Positions 59,914 to 64,000 of a DNA stretch of 64,000 nt are shown here, piece after piece. The stretch is from Lepidodermella squamata (taxonomy: Eukaryota; Gastrotricha), in NCBI GenBank assembly GCA_047495785.1, contig JBLDXI010000033.1:2418001-2482000 (forward strand), written 5' to 3'. The stretch's first letter is position 1. The number at the start of each line of letters is the position of its first letter. Below the pieces are notes generated by a model, which saw only the letters and a list, made by a program, of their open reading frames with translations, made no database searches and was not told where the DNA came from. Both the position numbers and the translations under genes were made by a program.

Positions 59914-62241
59914 ATGGCGAGCCCGAGGACCACGCGCGTTCTGCGCGACTTACGTCTGATTGAAGGCAACGACCAGTGCTTCGAATGTGCCTCGAAATCG
60001 CCGCAGTGGGTCTCAGTTTCGTACGGCATCTGGATCTGCCTGGAATGCTCGGGCCGCCATCGCGGGCTTGGTGTTCACCTCTCGTTCGTGCGCTCCACCA
60101 GTATGGATAAATGGAAGGACATTGAGTTGGCGAAAATGAAAGCGGGTGGCAACGCGAAATGCCGGCAGTTTTTCGAGTCGCAGCCCGATTACAACCCGAA
60201 ATGGTCCTTCCAAGAAAAGTACAACAGCCGGGCTGCGGCGCTGTTTCGCGATAAGGTGGCCACTGAAGCTGAAGGCCGTTCTTGGTCGGAAGAGACTTCT
60301 CCAGCTCGGAATTACTCGCCCGGCTCGTTTTACACGCCTACATTGTCGACGTCTTCGTCTTCAATGCATCGCAACGCTTCCGCACCGGCTGTTTCCAAGT
60401 ACAGCGATAACGGGTCGTCGTACCAGTCTTCTTACCAGGCCCGCGGTAGTGAAGACCGGCTGAACTCTGGCGGTAATGGGGGTGGCTCAAACGGCTCGAA
60501 TGGCATGGGCCGTGGCCGAGGCAGCGGCATGATCCCGCCAGAACGGTTCGTTGGATTCGGTAATCAACGGAGCGAAGACGTTCAGGAGCAGAAACAAGGC
60601 AATATATACGACACCCTTTCTTCGGTTAGTTGATCTTGCTAATTCTCATTTGTGTATTTGCATGATCATTCGAATTGAGGAAGCTCATGCGGCCTGCTGT
60701 TTATTAAATCGATTAAATAGCCGTTTTTTCCCCTACTCAACAGGGCTGGTCGGCTATGTCACAGAGTGCCTCACGACTGGCTACGGCCGCCTCAGAAAAG
60801 GTTTGTTGTGTGGAAATTCATTACGCTCGCTTTCTAGTATGTGCGGTCATTGTTGACACGGCTCACTCGAATTGTTTGTTGCTTGTTTGAATTAGAATGA
60901 CGTCGCTCGCAAGTAGTAGCAATGCGGCTACCTTGTATTGATTTTTCCGCCGCCGCCGCCGAATCGCGGCACACGCACGTACAAAGCGCGTTTCTTTTGT
61001 TTCGCTTCGTGATCACCGTGCGCCTATAGCCAATTCAACTCCCATTCCACGATCGCCAGGGCGCTTGTTTTACGTTTGTGCCGTTCCGTTTTCTTGCATA
61101 GCGCGCGACCGATTTGGCTAGCCGCCTAACAGAAGTACTTTCACCAGTAGAATCTTGTTTTATCAGCCCGAATTTCAGTGAAATCATCGATCATCATATG
61201 CAAATATTTTGAATTAGTCGCGCTCTTGCATTATTTCCAGTAATAATATTGCTATCAGCTATCACAAGAGCTGCAGCGCGATGTTCTCGCGGTCGAAAGA
61301 ACCCTTTAGAAATGTCAAATACGCTCCGGTCGAGTGGCCTAAGGTGACCTAAAAAATCTAACCTTGCATGTGTCGCTTCCGTTTTTCTTACCTATGATAA
61401 TTTTTCCCCCAGGTGAAAGAAGGACGCATCCAGGATGGCTTTTTCAACCTGGCTTCCAAGGTTTGTCGCAGTTTATTTACCCTATTATTTTTTGTGTTGT
61501 TTAGCTACTTGGTTGTGACCTATAGCTGCACTTCTCTTTGCTTTTTTTTTATGTCTCGCATGTTTCTCTGTGGCGTCTTGTCCGGGCACTATCGATGTCG
61601 ATAGGTTAAAGATCCGTCACTTTGGTCAAATGTTTCCACTTCACTAGGAGGAGTGGCAACCAAGGTAACGCTACTTTGGCCCTTCTGCTTTCCTTATTTA
61701 TCATTTTCTGGGATTTTCGTTGATATGCTTAATTTTTGACTAGGTAACCGCGGTGACAAGTCGGAGCATAAACGGTCTCTCCGGCTATTTACAACCACAA
61801 GGCAGTAAAGATGACCCGAATTACAGCGCGCAGGAGGACGACGGCTTTGGTGGCTACAACAGCAGTCGCGGCGACCCGTACGGCAGCCAGTCATTCCAAG
61901 ACGAACCTCCGCGGTCCAATAGCAAGTTTTCGATCGGAGGCGACGATTACCAGTCTTATCAGTCGAATACGAGTCGACCCGCCAGCAACAGCGCCCGGTC
62001 ATCCAGCCAGCAGCAGCAGCAGCAGCCGCAGCAGGATAAGAAAAAGGAACCCGCTGTCGGTAATCTTATCGATTTTTGGGGCGAAGAGCAATCGGGCGGA
62101 TTTGAGGCTGACGCACCTAAACCTTCGTCATCAAATGGCAATAACAGCAAGAAGCAGCAACCTGAGCAAAAGGCGAAGGGTGGCAACGACGAATGGGGCG
62201 ATGAGTGGGGCGAGTGGTGGACCTCGGACTCGAAGAAGTAA
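59914..62241 (+). CDS. ARFGAP1: ADP-ribosylation factor GTPase-activating protein 1 (ArfGAP1)
   Basis: Five exons: 59914..60624, 60744..60800, 61413..61460, 61605..61664, 61744..62241, giving 457 residues. The ArfGAP zinc finger near residues 20-55 has [21 protein letters not shown], continuing [13 protein letters not shown] with the catalytic Arg in [13 protein letters not shown]. The central part is Ser/Gly-rich. Exons 2-4 ([52 protein letters not shown]) have the Ser/Thr-rich amphipathic composition of ALPS curvature sensors. The C-terminus has a polyglutamine-type run and ends in a Trp/Asp-rich [17 protein letters not shown], as in the family, which binds coatomer. It stimulates Arf1 GTP hydrolysis on Golgi vesicles. 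The small cassette-like exons (57, 48 and 60 bases, all phase 0) could be alternatively spliced. Confidence 0.93.
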
Positions 62242-64000
62242 AATTGTTATCAACAATGAGTTGGAAATTTTCGGCTATTCGGAAAAATGTATCTATAAAT
62301 ATTACAATAGCGATTTACAAATTAAACCGTGATATTTATTATAGCATATATCATATGTAAAAAAAACAATTACTACCATAAAAAAACAATTCGGTGGCTT
62401 GGGTAAATTTAATACCAATTAATTGAAACCGTAATTGTACAGACCCTCCTTTAATCGCATTCGCTATTCTAACGGGATATGTATTGTTTGTACGAGAAGT
62501 CGACGTGAGCCCAAATTTTTCTCGTGTGCTCCCTCGCTCTCTTCGATGTCATTGTCTCGGGGCTTCTTGATCTGATATAATGGATGTTACTGCATCGTTA
62601 TATTATTAATAAATTAATAACCAACCTAGTATTTATTTATTGGAGAAGAGAGAAATCAATTCTTATTCTACAACTATTTTATTACTACTTGATGTTGTGC
62701 TAACACGAGTTGTCATCACATTCTTCGTGTTCATCTAAATCAGAAGTGCAAGCGTTGTATAAAATCTATTGCCGACGATATTACAATACTATTTTGCTTG
62801 AAATAACTGAAACAGCAAAATCAAGTTGCTTCAGGTCTCGATTCCAGCACCTCTTGTTTTGTCTTGTCACTAACCGAAGTGTGGACCGCATGCAATCACT
62901 AATTGACTACTAAGGGAATTTTTGGAGAACCAAAAGTAATAAACAATGCGTCAAAAAATCGACGCCGTTTTGCTCATGATTAGTTTTTTGTGTGCTCTCT
63001 GCATAACATGATTCCGACTACAAATTGTTAATGTGATGACCGACTAAAATCCTTCTACTGAGTCCTTCGTCTCGCGAATTTTGGAAAAAAAAACATAAAA
63101 CCGAGAATAATTTAAACAAACTAAAAGGCTATAGTTATGTTGATATTGTGTTCAGTCAATTTAATTGTTCTGCCATTAAGCTCGCGTCTTAAGTGGATGT
63201 CAGGCCTTCAGCATTTGAATGTGAAAGAATGTTCTGAATAAAATAAAAATCGTGAAACCGAAAAAAGCATTTGTTTTTCTCAGAGTTATTCTCGAAGATC
63301 GAGGACTACAGGGCCACAGGTCAAATAGTTCAGATTCTCCATCGATTGCGGGTCGTTGAACATGGTGAAAAGATATAAATATAATGCAATGCTGCTCCGG
63401 CCCCGCTGAAACGCTCGTAAACTTGTTCCACGACGCAGACGAAAGCTAACTCGAAAGCTAACCGTAAGACATACCGTGGCAAGTGTCAACTGATAAAAAT
63501 AATTTACTGTTTTACTCAACATCGAGAAATCTTTTGTACATAACAATCGAGAACTAACGAGAATCTTGAAACGATACATGATTTCTATCGCATCGACTTC
63601 GCCTATGCGCAAAAATAATGTACATAAACGGACCATGGGCATTCGTAGATTCGTCCAAATGATACCGACACCTCGTGTTGCTGGCTGGGCAACAGGCTCT
63701 CGAATCTGGCTTACATCGGGTCGCGTACCAAGTTCTCGATGCGGTTCGGATTCCAACGATATGAAAAATTACATCACTAAAATACCGTGAGCTTCGTTTC
63801 CTTCCCTTGAACATTACCTGTTATTTTATGTCCCGAAATGGGTTGTATTGAACTTCACTGTACACATTAAGACTGGCCCTTTTTGGGGCTATCCAACGGT
63901 ACCCCATTCACGGGGTCTTGATCTTACCAACTATAGTGTCGAATCTGCAGACCTTCCCGGCAGCAAACCTGAAATTTCCCGCTTTCCCTATTAGGAAGCT
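62242..64000. other. Right-hand flank with no recognised gene
   Basis: Probable ArfGAP1 3' UTR first, then AT-rich DNA. The 63560-63770 part is GC-richer and open on both strands (a minus-strand frame of 156 codons at 63286-63756), which may be an exon of an unidentified gene. No family signature is seen in any frame. Confidence 0.35.

Noticed and set aside
63286-63756. 156-codon minus-strand ORF as a gene
   Set aside because: No domain, signal or family resemblance. It is kept only as an unexplained island.

Overview
This is animal (metazoan) nuclear DNA. The genes are split by many short GT-AG introns, mostly about 45-80 bases, on both strands, and they encode animal housekeeping and neuronal proteins: PIF1 helicase, a CDK, ribosomal protein L9, NUP153, an MFSD14-type transporter, a CIB EF-hand protein, a PKA-like kinase, a voltage-gated calcium channel alpha2delta subunit, KDM4, UFD1, WDR18 and ArfGAP1. 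Short introns, dense packing and a tight same-strand gene run suggest a small-genome invertebrate such as a nematode or tardigrade. The sequence alone does not settle the phylum. Gene models were built by hand, by joining exons so that reading phase and family conservation agree. Every multi-exon model listed adds up to a whole number of codons.

Layout: 1-4.1 kb holds three minus-strand genes (PIF1, running off the left edge; an intronless CDK1/2-like kinase; RPL9). 5.3-9.2 kb holds two tandem PLP threonine/serine dehydratase paralogs. 9.9-11.7 kb holds an unrecognised coiled-coil protein with a diverged paralog at 41.0-42.4 kb. 12.2-16.0 kb is a remarkable ten-exon gene joining a signal peptide, eight sushi domains and about sixteen ankyrin repeats. 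17.5-21.8 kb is NUP153 (minus). 23.8-25.6 kb is MFSD14.

26.6-34.6 kb is a tandem array, unit about 865 bp, of a small gene family. Two copies are intact and encode ~100-residue proteins with an N-myristoylation signal, heptad and 11-residue repeats and a basic tail. Four copies are broken by the same deletion. A ~1.4 kb DNA element with inverted ends sits inside the array and carries a 262-bp satellite containing tRNA-like sequences.

34.9-35.8 kb is a CIB-family gene. 37.0-40.3 kb is a PKA catalytic-like kinase. 43.3-47.4 kb is alpha2delta (minus). 48.4-51.7 kb is KDM4 (minus). 52.4-55.0 kb is a 5'-truncated non-LTR retrotransposon with an intact reverse transcriptase frame (minus). 55.3-62.2 kb is a four-gene plus-strand run (B3GNTL1-like glycosyltransferase, UFD1, WDR18, ArfGAP1), with only 71 bp between the first two. 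The last 1.7 kb holds no gene I can recognise.

The most unusual content is the sushi-ankyrin chimera, the myristoylated repeat-protein array with its nested element, and the unrecognised paralog pair.
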